From Odoribacter sp. (GTDB lineage: Bacteria; Bacteroidota; Bacteroidia; Bacteroidales; Prolixibacteraceae): DNA of 62,113 nt. The notes under the pieces were generated by a model, which made no database searches, had not been told where the DNA came from, and worked only from the letters and a program-made list of their open reading frames with translations. Shown in pieces: positions 44,467 through 53,022 of this stretch; position 1 is the first letter of the stretch; each line of letters starts with the position of its first letter. The stretch covers positions 1 to 62,113 of the forward strand of contig PNOH01000028.1 in NCBI GenBank assembly GCA_013824715.1, given 5' to 3'. Both the position numbers and the translations under genes were made by a program.

Positions 44467-44618
44467 ATGCTTGAAGTTTGTTGCGCTATCATACTGAAAG
44501 ACGCTGGAATACTGACTGTTCAGCATGGTCAAGAAGGCAGCCATCCGTGGAAATGGGAATTTCCGGGAGGTAAAATTCGTTCATCTGAGACTGCAAAACA
44601 ATGCATTGTTCGGGAGAC
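44467..44618 (+). pseudogene. Truncated NUDIX (MutT-like) hydrolase
   Basis: The first ~50 residues of a MutT/8-oxo-dGTP pyrophosphatase: MLEVCCAIILKDAGILTVQH and WEFPGGKIRSSETAKQCIVRE, i.e. the beginning of the NUDIX box (GX5EX7RE). The box stops at VRE, where EEL.. should follow; the reading frame then runs into the antisense of the convergent membrane gene and ends at 44,697. About two thirds of the enzyme is missing, and key metal-binding Glu residues are lost, so it cannot be active. The junction is at about 44,612-44,619. Confidence 0.85.
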
Positions 44619-45128
44619 TTATTTCACCAGATTCGGGAAAATAAGAACAACTGCAACAAAAACGGCAGTCCAGCTAAGGATGGATAAAACCATATAGGAC
44701 ATGGCAAATTTATGTTTGGAGTAGTATTTGTTGAGCAAAAAAGCGCCAATCGGGATGCTTAAAATTACAGGAGATAAAATAATAATCCCGGGTAAGCCAA
44801 ATTTAGCACGGAACCTGGCAATAAACCTGTTCCTTTTTGAGAAAACACGCTCGCCGGTGATACTTATACGCCATATTACCAGTTGACGATATTTTAAACG
44901 GAATGAAATTGGAGCGTATTTCCGCAGAAATGTTTTAACGTGATGAAACTGCCTGATTGCAAAACCACTGAAATGGTAGAAAAAAAATAATCCGGCGATT
45001 CCTCCCAGGGTAACTGAAATTAATGTTTGCTCAAAGTTTAATCCGATGAGCAGTGCAAATGGAAATGTAAATACATACTTTACAGTTGCCAATAAAAAAA
45101 CCTGAATGATTTTAAAAACCGCGATCAT
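44619..45128 (-). CDS. Small polytopic membrane protein
   Basis: A 169-residue protein with four membrane segments (about 5-28, 33-55, 112-132 and 145-166), separated by a basic amphipathic loop (about 60-110, rich in Arg/Lys). The stretch KFGLPGIIILSPVILSIPIGAFL resembles the small multidrug export (PF06695) group, but I am not sure (the diagnostic part is GLPGIIILSPVILSIP). It appears complete: its last residues PNLVK and stop form the breakpoint with the truncated NUDIX gene. It is the only intact gene in this part of the minus strand. Confidence 0.7.
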   Translation of the reverse strand: MIAVFKIIQVFLLATVKYVFTFPFALLIGLNFEQTLISVTLGGIAGLFFFYHFSGFAIRQFHHVKTFLRKYAPISFRLKYRQLVIWRISITGERVFSKRNRFIARFRAKFGLPGIIILSPVILSIPIGAFLLNKYYSKHKFAMSYMVLSILSWTAVFVAVVLIFPNLVK

Positions 45129-45432
45129 AATCTCCTCCGCCTCCTAAATTTTCAGAATAGAACGACAAATGTCGGTAAAATGTTGTTACGTTATTCGTAT
45201 AAGTACCTGATTTTTAATTTTATTAAGAATTTTTAATGCTTAACTTTAGCTTATTTTTCGTTAATAATTGCTGAAATCGCTGTCTGGTGAGGGTTTCTGT
45301 ACTATAAATTCATCGGATACTGAATCATCAGTTCGTTTTCAAATTCATCAAAATTGGTTTTCGCAACTGTTACTTATCATGAAGGAACCGAAAATAATAA
45401 GTTTGAAAATACAAATTCTAAAAGGATAGCAT

Positions 45433-45440
45433 TACTTTTG
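45433..45440 (+). promoter_or_regulatory. -7 box of the DUF1080 gene
   Basis: TACTTTTG fits TAnnTTTG, 54 bp before the ATG at 45,495. The remainder of the 366-bp gap (45,129-45,494) is AT-rich with nothing else recognised. Confidence 0.5.
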
Positions 45441-45494
45441 GGGCATTCATAACAAGTTTCGAAGACCATATTAACCTCCTAAATAAGAAATAAA

Positions 45495-46094
45495 ATGAGA
45501 ACATTTGTCCTGATTGCGTTTATTGTAGCCTGCGCCATGCTTGCCAAAGCACAAAATCCTGCCGAATCGCTGTTCGACAGTAAAAGTCTGAATGGCTGGA
45601 AAATATACGGCACCGAAAAATGGATCGTCGAAGACAGTTTGTTGGTGTGCGAAAGTGGACCAGACAAGAAATACGGCTACCTTGCCACCGAAAAATGGTA
45701 CGATAATTTTGTACTTGAACTCGAATTCAGGCAGGAAGCAAACGGAAACAGCGGGGTGTTTTTTCGTTCGACCATTGATGGCACAAAAATTAAAGGCTGG
45801 CAGGTCGAAGTTGCCCCACCAAATCACGACACCGGTGGAATTTACGAATCGTATGGCCGGGGCTGGCTTCACCAGATTCCCGATGATCAGGAAGGCTTCC
45901 TGAAAATGGGGGAATGGAACAAAATGAAAATTCAGGTTGTTGGAAACCGAGTTCAAACATGGCTAAACGGGCATCAGATGACTGACCTGACTGATGATAA
46001 AATTGGCGAAGGCAAAGGCTCCATTGCCCTTCAGATTCATGATGGCGGTGGCATTAAAGTAAGTTGGAGAAATTTGGTGATTCAGGAATTGTAA
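45495..46094 (+). CDS. DUF1080 (3-keto-disaccharide hydrolase) protein
   Basis: A 199-residue exported protein: signal peptide (RTFVLIAFIVACAMLAKA, cut before QN) and one jellyroll DUF1080 domain (about 25-198) with the typical LFDSKSLNGWKIYG start, SGVFFRST and KMKIQVVGNRVQTWLNG. DUF1080 enzymes have been shown to cleave 3-keto-disaccharides, products of glycoside oxidation by Gfo/Idh/MocA dehydrogenases; such an oxidoreductase is in this window at 56.2 kb but not linked. It is monocistronic. The whole 47-bp gap to the convergent dgt gene is one GC-rich dispersed element. Confidence 0.9.
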   Translation: MRTFVLIAFIVACAMLAKAQNPAESLFDSKSLNGWKIYGTEKWIVEDSLLVCESGPDKKYGYLATEKWYDNFVLELEFRQEANGNSGVFFRSTIDGTKIKGWQVEVAPPNHDTGGIYESYGRGWLHQIPDDQEGFLKMGEWNKMKIQVVGNRVQTWLNGHQMTDLTDDKIGEGKGSIALQIHDGGGIKVSWRNLVIQEL

Positions 46095-46141
46095 AAGCCA
46101 CATTCCCAAATTTCCTTTTGTGGAGGGGTTGGGGGAGGCTT
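46095..46141. repeat. GC-rich dispersed repeat filling the gap between two stop codons
   Basis: AAGCC begins directly after the TAA of the DUF1080 gene on one strand and directly after the TAG of dgt on the other (TAGAAGCCTCCCCCAACCCC), so the element is exactly bounded by two stop codons. Confidence 0.75.
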
Positions 46142-47479
46142 CTAAACACCGGGAATATTGATTCCCTTGATTTTCCGGTATAAATCGAGTGCATACAGAT
46201 CCGTCATTCCTGAAACAAAATCAACAACTGCCTGAACTTTTTCGTAGGTTGACTCATGATTTCCTCCATATTGATCGGGAATGAGCTGGAGCAGTTTTTT
46301 TGAAAATCCTTCCTTCGGGCTTAAAAAAGCTTCAATAAAAACTTCGAGTAAGGTGCCGATGATCTGGTAGCCCGAAATCTCAATTTCAATGACTGACCGA
46401 TCGTTGTAAATATTCCTGATGCTGACCTCTTTAATTTCTTTGATGGCAGCCAGCGAACCTGGAGGAACATGATTGATCAGCGCTTTCTGAAATCTTCCGG
46501 ATAAAATATCATCCTGCTTTTCCCAAAAAACATTTACACATTGCTTCACCAGTTTCCCAATCACACTGGCCCGCAAATAGGCAATCTGTTCGTTCGGGTC
46601 GGCCACCAGGTTAAGCGTTTCATTCATCCGTCCGATTTGTTTTTGTTCAGTCTGAGGGTCAAAAAAACGCATAAACAATGATCTTGTTTGCTCATAAGAG
46701 TGGATTTTCAGTTTGTGGGCATCTTCAAGGTCCATGAGCTGATAACAAATATCATCGGCAGCTTCGACCAGAAAAACCAGCGGATGCCTGATGTATTTCA
46801 CCGTATTTTCATTGGTTTGAAGTAATCCAAGTTCATTGGCAATGGTTGCAAAAATTGTTTTTTCTGATTGGAAGAAACCGAATTTGGGCTTTTCAGTCAG
46901 CATGGATTCGTAAGGATATTTGACGATGGATGCCAGAGTGGTATAGGTCAGTGCAAAACCCCCTGCGCGCCGCCCGTTAAACTGGTGGCTCAGTAACCGA
47001 AATGCGTTGGCATTTCCATCGAACTGGGCAAAATCTTTCCATTCGGCTTCACTGAGTTCATTCCTGAACCTGAGATCAGTGTTTTTTTTGAAAAACTGGG
47101 CAATAGCATCTTCTCCGGAATGACCAAAAGGGGGATTTCCCATGTCGTGCGCCAAACATGCTGCTGAGACCACTGAACCTATTTCCTGAAAAAGAGGGTT
47201 TTCAATTTCCATTTTTTCGCTTTCGGCTTTTTCGACAAACATGCTTCCCAATGAGCGGCCAACACTGGCAACTTCCAGGCTGTGGGTCAATCGGTTGTGC
47301 ACAAAAACACTTCCCGGAAGCGGAAAAACCTGTGTTTTGTTCTGCATCCTCCGGAACGGAGATGAAAAAATAATGCGGTCGTAGTCTCGCTGAAACTGTG
47401 TCCGGCTATGTTTGATATCGTTGTATGAAAGTTCTTCCTGTCCCAATCGGGTGGTTGATATGATTTGATTCCAGTTCAT
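46142..47479 (-). CDS. dgt: Deoxyguanosinetriphosphate triphosphohydrolase
   Basis: A 445-residue HD-domain dNTPase that converts dGTP (and in many homologues other dNTPs) to nucleoside and triphosphate. HD metal ligands are His66 (NRLTHSLEV), His111-Asp112 (LAHDMGNPPFGH) and a later Asp in the VEAADDICYQLMDLEDAH stretch. Length and the N-terminal FSSPFRRMQNKTQVFPL segment fit the Dgt family of Bacteroidota. It is cytosolic and controls nucleotide pools. It follows the YgjP-like gene by 12 bp, so the two form an operon. Confidence 0.95.
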   Translation of the reverse strand: MNWNQIISTTRLGQEELSYNDIKHSRTQFQRDYDRIIFSSPFRRMQNKTQVFPLPGSVFVHNRLTHSLEVASVGRSLGSMFVEKAESEKMEIENPLFQEIGSVVSAACLAHDMGNPPFGHSGEDAIAQFFKKNTDLRFRNELSEAEWKDFAQFDGNANAFRLLSHQFNGRRAGGFALTYTTLASIVKYPYESMLTEKPKFGFFQSEKTIFATIANELGLLQTNENTVKYIRHPLVFLVEAADDICYQLMDLEDAHKLKIHSYEQTRSLFMRFFDPQTEQKQIGRMNETLNLVADPNEQIAYLRASVIGKLVKQCVNVFWEKQDDILSGRFQKALINHVPPGSLAAIKEIKEVSIRNIYNDRSVIEIEISGYQIIGTLLEVFIEAFLSPKEGFSKKLLQLIPDQYGGNHESTYEKVQAVVDFVSGMTDLYALDLYRKIKGINIPGV

Positions 47480-47491
47480 TCAGAAATTATT

Positions 47492-48202
47492 TTAAAATGT
47501 TTGAGTCCGGTAGTTGTTCATTTCCTTGTCAGCTTTTCGGGCATTCGGATAACATTGTTCGAGCAACAACCAGAATTTTTCGCCATGATTTTTCACAACC
47601 GTATGAGCAAGTTCGTGCAGAAGCACATAGTCGGTCAGATGTTCCGGAACCCGCATCAGGTGTAGGTTCAGGTTAATGTTGTTGGCCGACGAGCAACTTC
47701 CCCATCGGGTTGATGTGTTTTTAATCGTCACGTTCTGATAGTTAAAACTGTGTTTACCGGCCAGTTCCTTCAGTCGTTCAGGAAGGTAAATTTTTGCTTC
47801 CCGGCGCATCACTTCAATCAGCGTATTTTTGATAAATTCCTGAACTTTGGGTTGCTGATGATTTACATTTTCAGGAATGAAAATCTGAATAATGCCATTT
47901 CCAACCCGGTTGTAAACTTTATCAGTATTGCCTTTAGTAATCGCCAGCTTGTGAAACCTGGTTTTAAAACAGCTTTCGGGTGCAAACAAAGTCAAATCAG
48001 CGCGGGTCTTTGATTGATGCTTAAGTATCCAGTTGGTCTTTGATTCAGCAAACCGGATTGCATCGCGGTACAATACTGAAGGTGGCATAGAAACTACAAT
48101 TTCGCCGTCCGATTTCACCTTCAGGCGAATTCTTCTTGATCGTTTATTAATTGTGAACGAAACTTGTCCGACTTGTTCAATATTTATGTATTTTGTACTC
48201 AT
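47492..48202 (-). CDS. YgjP-like (DUF45/M48-type) metallopeptidase
   Basis: A 236-residue SprT/YgjP-like zinc protein. The C-terminal zinc motif HELAHTVVKNHGEKFW (His196, Glu197, His200 and the third ligand His206) is complete, preceded by the WGSCSSANNINLNLHLMRVP strand typical of YgjP (WGSCSSANNINLN). The N-terminal 100 residues hold the IEQVGQVSFTINKRSRRIRLKVK motif. The biological substrate is not established. It lies 12 bp upstream of dgt on the same strand. Confidence 0.9.
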   Translation of the reverse strand: MSTKYINIEQVGQVSFTINKRSRRIRLKVKSDGEIVVSMPPSVLYRDAIRFAESKTNWILKHQSKTRADLTLFAPESCFKTRFHKLAITKGNTDKVYNRVGNGIIQIFIPENVNHQQPKVQEFIKNTLIEVMRREAKIYLPERLKELAGKHSFNYQNVTIKNTSTRWGSCSSANNINLNLHLMRVPEHLTDYVLLHELAHTVVKNHGEKFWLLLEQCYPNARKADKEMNNYRTQTF

Positions 48203-48255
48203 TCAATATTACAGGAATATTTTGCTAAAGTAAGCAAACCAAAAAGACTAATGAT

Positions 48256-48960
48256 ATGAAACAGAACAAACGATTTGAAGTTTTTGGGACCTTAACAAAA
48301 ACCGAAACAGTTTTTACAATAGACCAAAAGATTCTTCCCGGCACTTTAGTTTTTGAAGCCCTGAAACCTTTTCCGGGTTACTATTCCGATTCTCCAACCG
48401 GAGCCAAGCCTGTTTATATGTACCTGGCCCTTGAAGAGCAATATGAGCTTGAAGATATTTTACGGGCATCGCAAAGTGTTCAACTTGAGTTTGATATGCA
48501 TTTCGATGCAGGAAAGGGTTTTCTTCAGGTTTTTGATACTAAATATAACGTATTGCGGGTAAGGCATTTAAAAGATTATAACTTGCTCGAAAAGCTTCAA
48601 CGATCATTCTCTGAAAATGGGATTCTTTTTTTGCAAAAGTCGAAAAAATACAAAGACGAATTGGTGAAAATCAGAATCATCAAATTTTTTGACCTGGAAG
48701 AAATTGCTGAAAAGATTTATCAGGATAGGCGCGAAAAAAATCATGCTTACTTCGAAATCCCACGCCACCTGAATTGGGAAGAGTTTAAAGGCATCACCAA
48801 AAAGGTGAAGTACAATTGGGTTGAAAGTAAATTTGATGCTGCGATGGCTTCTTTTTTTTATGAGGGTGAATTGCACGAAGTGATCCGTATTTATTCTGAT
48901 AAAATTGGACTTGAATATTTGCTTGAATTGCGCAAACTCTATCTTGAGAAAATGAAATAA
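48256..48960 (+). CDS. Hypothetical protein, unknown family
   Basis: A 234-residue soluble alpha/beta protein that I cannot place. An N-terminal beta-rich part (RFEVFGTLTKTETVFTIDQ) precedes PFPGYYSDSPTGAKPVYMYLALEE; a middle helical region has repeated Lys/Glu clusters (RSFSENGILFLQKSKKYKDE). The C-terminal third has FEIPRHLNWEEFKGITKKVKYN and ends in a helix (LLELRKLYLEKMK). There is no signal peptide. It sits between the YgjP operon (divergent) and the fucosidase, with a TATTTTGC -7-like box about 30 bp upstream. Confidence 0.7.
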   Translation: MKQNKRFEVFGTLTKTETVFTIDQKILPGTLVFEALKPFPGYYSDSPTGAKPVYMYLALEEQYELEDILRASQSVQLEFDMHFDAGKGFLQVFDTKYNVLRVRHLKDYNLLEKLQRSFSENGILFLQKSKKYKDELVKIRIIKFFDLEEIAEKIYQDRREKNHAYFEIPRHLNWEEFKGITKKVKYNWVESKFDAAMASFFYEGELHEVIRIYSDKIGLEYLLELRKLYLEKMK

Positions 48961-49046
48961 ATTCTTGAGACTGCTCCAAAAACCACTTTTCGGGGTGTAC
49001 TCAATCTTCAGATTAATCTGAATTTTTCTAACCAAAATTTCAAAAA

Positions 49047-50414
49047 ATGAAGAAATTAGTCATGATTGCCTGCTTAATGGCCCTGTTCGTTCAGGGAACG
49101 AATGCCCAGCAAAAACTTTTTAAGGAAACTGAGGAGCAGAAAACGGAACGTATGTCCTGGTGGGTAAACGACCGGTTCGGTATGTTTATTCATTGGGGAT
49201 TGTACGCCCTGCCAGCCCGGCACGAATGGGTAAAAAATCAGGAACGGATTACCGACGAAAATTATCAGAAGTACTTCGATAATTTCAATCCTGACCTGTA
49301 TAACCCGCGCGAATGGGCCAAAATGGCCAAAGCTGCCGGAATGAAATACGCGGTGATTACCTCCAAACATCACGAAGGATTTTGTCTGTTCGATTCAAAA
49401 TTTACCGATTACAAATCAGTAAATACCCCAATTGGTAAAGATCTCCTGAAAGAATGGGTGGAAGCATTCCGTGCCGAAGGTCTGAAAATTGGGTTCTATT
49501 ACAGCCTGATTGACTGGCATCACCCTGATTTTACGGTTGACAGCCGGCATTCTCAACGGACCGATGATAAAGCCAAATTAGCTGAACTCAATAAAAACCG
49601 CGATATGAGTAAATACCGCGAATACCTTCACAACCAGGTGCGCGAACTTTTGACCAACTATGGAAAGATAGATATGCTCTGGCTCGATTTTTCGTATCCG
49701 GGCGAAAACGGCAAGGGTCATCAGGATTGGGATTCAGAAAAACTGATTAAAATGGTCCGTCAGTTGCAACCTGCAATTTTGGTAAACGACCGGCTCGATC
49801 TGAAAGAGTACGATGATGGCTGGGATTTCACTACTCCTGAACAATACAAAGTTTCCAAATGGCCTGAAGTAAACGGCAAAAAAGTACCCTGGGAAACCTG
49901 CCAGACTTTCAGCGGATCGTGGGGATATTACCGTGACGAACATACCTGGAAAGACACCAAACAATTACTCGTTTTATTGATCGAATCGGTGAGCAAAGGC
50001 GGAAACCTGTTGCTGAATGTTGGCCCGACTGCCCGTGGAATGTTTGACGAACGCGCCGAAAAGGCCCTCAGTGCCATGGGCAACTGGATGAAATGGAATA
50101 ACCGGTCAATATATGGTTGCACCCAGGCTCCCGGGGAATTTAAAGCTCCGGATAACAGTTTGCTCACTTACAATCCGAAAACAAACAGGCTATATATTCA
50201 TTTATTGGATTATCCTTTGCAGAACTTCAACCTGCCCGGATACGCCGGAAAGGTAAAATATGCCCAATTTCTGCACGATGCTTCCGAAATTAAAATCACA
50301 CAGCGGGTAGAACATGGAACCAGGGAGGGTGAATCTGCCGGAAATTTGAACCTGAGTTTGCCAGTTACCAAACCCAATGTTGAAATTCCGGTGATCGAGT
50401 TGATTTTGAAATAA
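49047..50414 (+). CDS. GH29 alpha-L-fucosidase
   Basis: A 455-residue exported retaining alpha-L-fucosidase that removes terminal fucose from glycans. It has a signal peptide (cleavage near NAQQ), the N-terminal GH29 start RFGMFIHWGLYALPARHEW, the KHHEGFCLF strand and the nucleophile Asp214 in MLWLDFSYPG; the GPTARG and TWKDTKQLLVLLIESVSKGGNLLLNVGPTARG barrel end (LLNVGPTARG) is present. A short beta-sandwich C-terminal part (about 355-455) follows. It is probably periplasmic or surface-exposed. It is convergent with the LytTR gene, 2 bp apart. Confidence 0.94.
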   Translation: MKKLVMIACLMALFVQGTNAQQKLFKETEEQKTERMSWWVNDRFGMFIHWGLYALPARHEWVKNQERITDENYQKYFDNFNPDLYNPREWAKMAKAAGMKYAVITSKHHEGFCLFDSKFTDYKSVNTPIGKDLLKEWVEAFRAEGLKIGFYYSLIDWHHPDFTVDSRHSQRTDDKAKLAELNKNRDMSKYREYLHNQVRELLTNYGKIDMLWLDFSYPGENGKGHQDWDSEKLIKMVRQLQPAILVNDRLDLKEYDDGWDFTTPEQYKVSKWPEVNGKKVPWETCQTFSGSWGYYRDEHTWKDTKQLLVLLIESVSKGGNLLLNVGPTARGMFDERAEKALSAMGNWMKWNNRSIYGCTQAPGEFKAPDNSLLTYNPKTNRLYIHLLDYPLQNFNLPGYAGKVKYAQFLHDASEIKITQRVEHGTREGESAGNLNLSLPVTKPNVEIPVIELILK

Positions 50415-50416
50415 AA

Positions 50417-51166
50417 TTACCGATCCAACCAATTCTTAAACTCCATCACCCGTTCGCGGGCAACGATGATGTCGGAATCATCGATACCGTCTATTTTCAG
50501 GCGGAGGCGCGAGTTGGTCCAGGCCAGAATGTTGGAACAGGCAGCAATAGAAACAATGTATTTGCGGTTGATACGGAAATATTTTTCAGGATCGAGCATG
50601 GGCTCCAACTGGTCGAGCGCGTAGTCTATGCAAAAGGAATGTTTGTCGGTGGTGCGGATGAAACTGGCTTTCTCCTGACTGTAAAAAACTAAAATATCTT
50701 CCACCGGAACACTTTTAATTTTATCGCCAACTTTCACCATAAAACGCGATTTATAAACCTTTTCGGAGGCCGGATTATTTAATGAAAGTATTTTTTCGAG
50801 GACCAAACCCGGTGAAAAATGTTCTGCCTTTACAATGGCCTGCCTGAGCCGTTCTTCTTCAATGGGTTTGAGCAAATAGTCAATCCCGTTGGTTTGAAAA
50901 GCTTCGATGGCATAATGGTCGTAAGCAGTCGTAAAAATGATAGGGCACCGAACTGATACCAGATTGTAAATCTCAAAACTCAATCCATCGGCCAATTGAA
51001 TGTCGGAAAAAATCAAATCTGGTTCCGGATTATTGCGCAAATATTTCACGCCATCGCGAACCGATTCGAGTTTTGAAATCACAGTTATTTCAGGAGCCAC
51101 CTTTGCCAGTAAGCGTTCCAGGTGATTGGCTGCACGGGTTTCGTCTTCAAGGATTATGGCTTTCAT
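50417..51166 (-). CDS. LytTR-family response regulator
   Basis: A 249-residue regulator: a receiver domain (1-~115) with phosphoacceptor Asp55 (IFSDIQ), the conserved acidic pair at EDET, Thr in FTTAYDHYA and Lys in LLKPIEE; then a LytTR DNA-binding domain (about 145-245: IKSVPVEDILVFYSQ, DYALDQLEPMLDPEKYFRINRKYIVSI as LEPMLDPEKYFRINRKY). It is paired with the LytS-type kinase upstream (123-bp gap) and belongs to the TonB-receptor operon. It probably controls its own operon or surface glycan/peptide genes. Confidence 0.93.
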   Translation of the reverse strand: MKAIILEDETRAANHLERLLAKVAPEITVISKLESVRDGVKYLRNNPEPDLIFSDIQLADGLSFEIYNLVSVRCPIIFTTAYDHYAIEAFQTNGIDYLLKPIEEERLRQAIVKAEHFSPGLVLEKILSLNNPASEKVYKSRFMVKVGDKIKSVPVEDILVFYSQEKASFIRTTDKHSFCIDYALDQLEPMLDPEKYFRINRKYIVSIAACSNILAWTNSRLRLKIDGIDDSDIIVARERVMEFKNWLDR

Positions 51167-51289
51167 GTGTTTATAGTTTCATATCTGTGTGCTACAAGTT
51201 ACTAATTAACCACATAGACACATTAGGACACATAGTTTTTTTGTTTTTTCTCTATTGTGTTCTATGTGCCTATGTGGTTTTCTTCTTAA

Positions 51290-52078
51290 TCATCTTTCTG
51301 CCGATTTTAAGATGGGAACCCGCACCATGTATCGTTCGTTAGAAGTGATGATTTTAATGGGCTTTTCGGAGAAAAATGCAAATTGCTGGGTGATGTTTTT
51401 CAATCCGGTTTTCTTTGAGTCGTCACCCGCACTTTTAGACTGCAAATTATTCTCTACTTCAAGCCATTCATCTGTTTTCCGGATCGAAATCCGTAGCGGA
51501 AAAGCCTCGGAAATTTCGTTGTGTTTCACTGCATTTTCGATGAGAAGCTGAAGCGTCATCGGCACAATATAATCTTCTGGATCGGGCTGCACATCGATTT
51601 CAATCTTCAGCTTCTCTTCGAAACGGGTTTTCAGTAAAAAAGTAAACGAATTGATAAAATCCAGTTCTTCCCGAAGGGGAACCAGTTCCTTGTCGCGGCT
51701 GTCGAGTACATAGCGGAATAAATCGCTCAACTGTTGGATGAACTTCACGGCCATGCGCTGATCGTCGTACACCAGATCGCTCAGTACATTCAGACTGTTG
51801 AACAGGAAATGCGGGTTGATCTGGTTTCGAAGCGATTCGTATTTATAGGCGAGCATTTCCACTTTCAGTTTTTCGGCCTGTTGAAAAGATCTCTTCCAGG
51901 CAAAGAAAAACCCTACTGCCGTAAATATCAATGAAATAATGCCTGAAATCATCAGTGTGTAGGGCAGTGATTTAATGATTGAATCCCAGGATTTTGACGG
52001 CAAATAACCCATCCAAACGTAATAATTGAAAAGCTGAACCAGAATGAAAGCTGTGATTGAATAGGAAAGAAAGACCAA
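51290..52078 (-). CDS. LytS-type sensor histidine kinase (start uncertain)
   Basis: A 262-residue kinase (from TTG 52,078) with two membrane helices (about 3-22 and 38-60), a coiled helix, and the His_kinase domain with phospho-acceptor His90 in NPHFLFNSLNVLSDL. The ATPase part has the N-box LLIENAVKHNEI and GLKNITQQF. No ATG precedes it: the frame is open only back to a TAA, and the most convincing N-terminus (KTPVKKTFVQIL) would begin at an ATC codon, complement 52,112-52,114, twelve codons upstream. It feeds the LytTR regulator. See findings. Confidence 0.88.
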   Translation of the reverse strand: MVFLSYSITAFILVQLFNYYVWMGYLPSKSWDSIIKSLPYTLMISGIISLIFTAVGFFFAWKRSFQQAEKLKVEMLAYKYESLRNQINPHFLFNSLNVLSDLVYDDQRMAVKFIQQLSDLFRYVLDSRDKELVPLREELDFINSFTFLLKTRFEEKLKIEIDVQPDPEDYIVPMTLQLLIENAVKHNEISEAFPLRISIRKTDEWLEVENNLQSKSAGDDSKKTGLKNITQQFAFFSEKPIKIITSNERYMVRVPILKSAER

Positions 52079-52203
52079 AATCTGAACGAACGTCTTTTTT
52101 ACCGGTGTTTTGATCGGTTAATGTTTTGTAAAGTTAAGATTTATCCGGTCACTGACATTTTAATGGATGTTGTCGGTTTCATAGGACTATGTTTCACTTC
52201 GTC

Positions 52204-52252
52204 CCTGCCTGCGGCTGGCAGGCTATGCTTTTACATGTCGGGGCCTTGCCCC
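52204..52252. repeat. Two short hairpins upstream of the kinase
   Basis: CCTGCC/GGCAGG (52,204-52,222) and GGGGC/GCCCC (52,240-52,252), small palindromes of the kind scattered in Bacteroidota intergenic DNA. A 16-bp word ATTCGCCCAGTC is repeated just downstream (52,279-52,307). Confidence 0.5.
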
Positions 52253-52317
52253 TAAAGAAGTGATCCATGTATCACATATTCGCCCAGTCTCCCTATTCGC
52301 CCAGTCGCATGGTATGG

Positions 52318-52345
52318 ACATTGACCACTGAGACTGCGTACTCTA
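52318..52345 (-). repeat. CAGT-type words after a stop codon
   Basis: On the minus strand immediately after the stop: GAGTACGCAGTCTCAGTGG, then TCAATGTCC. It belongs to the phased CAGT family. Confidence 0.45.
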
Positions 52346-52987
52346 TTACTCGCATCCCTTCACAATTCCCTCAATCTGGTCTTTTCCCCAATTCGGATGG
52401 AGAGGCGATTTTGGTTTGAAATCATCCCAACTGGCAAGTAATTCCCTGGCCTGCGGACAAAACGATTTTGGATCCAAACCCATGTAAGGTGCAGAACCCA
52501 TATCCATCTGAAGTTTCATCAGTTTTGCCCGTGGATTGGAAGTATCAATGGCCAAAGCTTTATCGGTTGCCTGCCCGACCAGGCCACCGTATTCCTGACC
52601 ACGCTCCATTGGATTTACGACCAGCCGGCCAGTTAAATAAAAAGCCTGTAAAACAAAGACTTCAGCTTCGCCCGGAACCATTTCCATTAGTTTATTAACC
52701 GATTTCTCCGCAACATCCAGATAACTGTCTTTTTTAGCTGCATCGGCTTGTTCGATAAAACTCATCAGAATGTAGCACTGGGCATGATAATACAAAGGCA
52801 GCCATTCACTTGTTTCGACATTGGCAATCATTTCGAACTTATTGCCCAAAGCCTGAAAGTCGGCTACACTTTGACAGTTTGCATATTGACCGAGCGTTTC
52901 GCCCATTGCCTGATAATACTCTGGTTTCTGAGCCTTTGAAACAAAACTAACTAACACTACTGCAACGATTAATGTAAACTTTTTCAT
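52346..52987 (-). CDS. Exported TPR-like protein
   Basis: A 213-residue exported helical protein: signal peptide (KKFTLIVAVVLVSFVSKA then QK) and a chain of helix pairs resembling tetratricopeptide repeats (ADFQALGNKFEMIANVET; VAEKSVNKLMEMVPGEAEVFVLQAFYLTGRL as VNKLMEMVPGEAEVFVLQAF; ATDKALAIDTSNPRAKLMKLQ). Cys residues near 38, 72 and 189 could be structural. Proteins like it are often found downstream of TonB receptors of this operon type, probably as periplasmic adaptors. It lies 123 bp after the TonB receptor and 267 bp before the kinase. Confidence 0.75.
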   Translation of the reverse strand: MKKFTLIVAVVLVSFVSKAQKPEYYQAMGETLGQYANCQSVADFQALGNKFEMIANVETSEWLPLYYHAQCYILMSFIEQADAAKKDSYLDVAEKSVNKLMEMVPGEAEVFVLQAFYLTGRLVVNPMERGQEYGGLVGQATDKALAIDTSNPRAKLMKLQMDMGSAPYMGLDPKSFCPQARELLASWDDFKPKSPLHPNWGKDQIEGIVKGCE

Positions 52988-53022
52988 GATTGTAATTATT
53001 TAAGGTTAAACATTTTATAACT

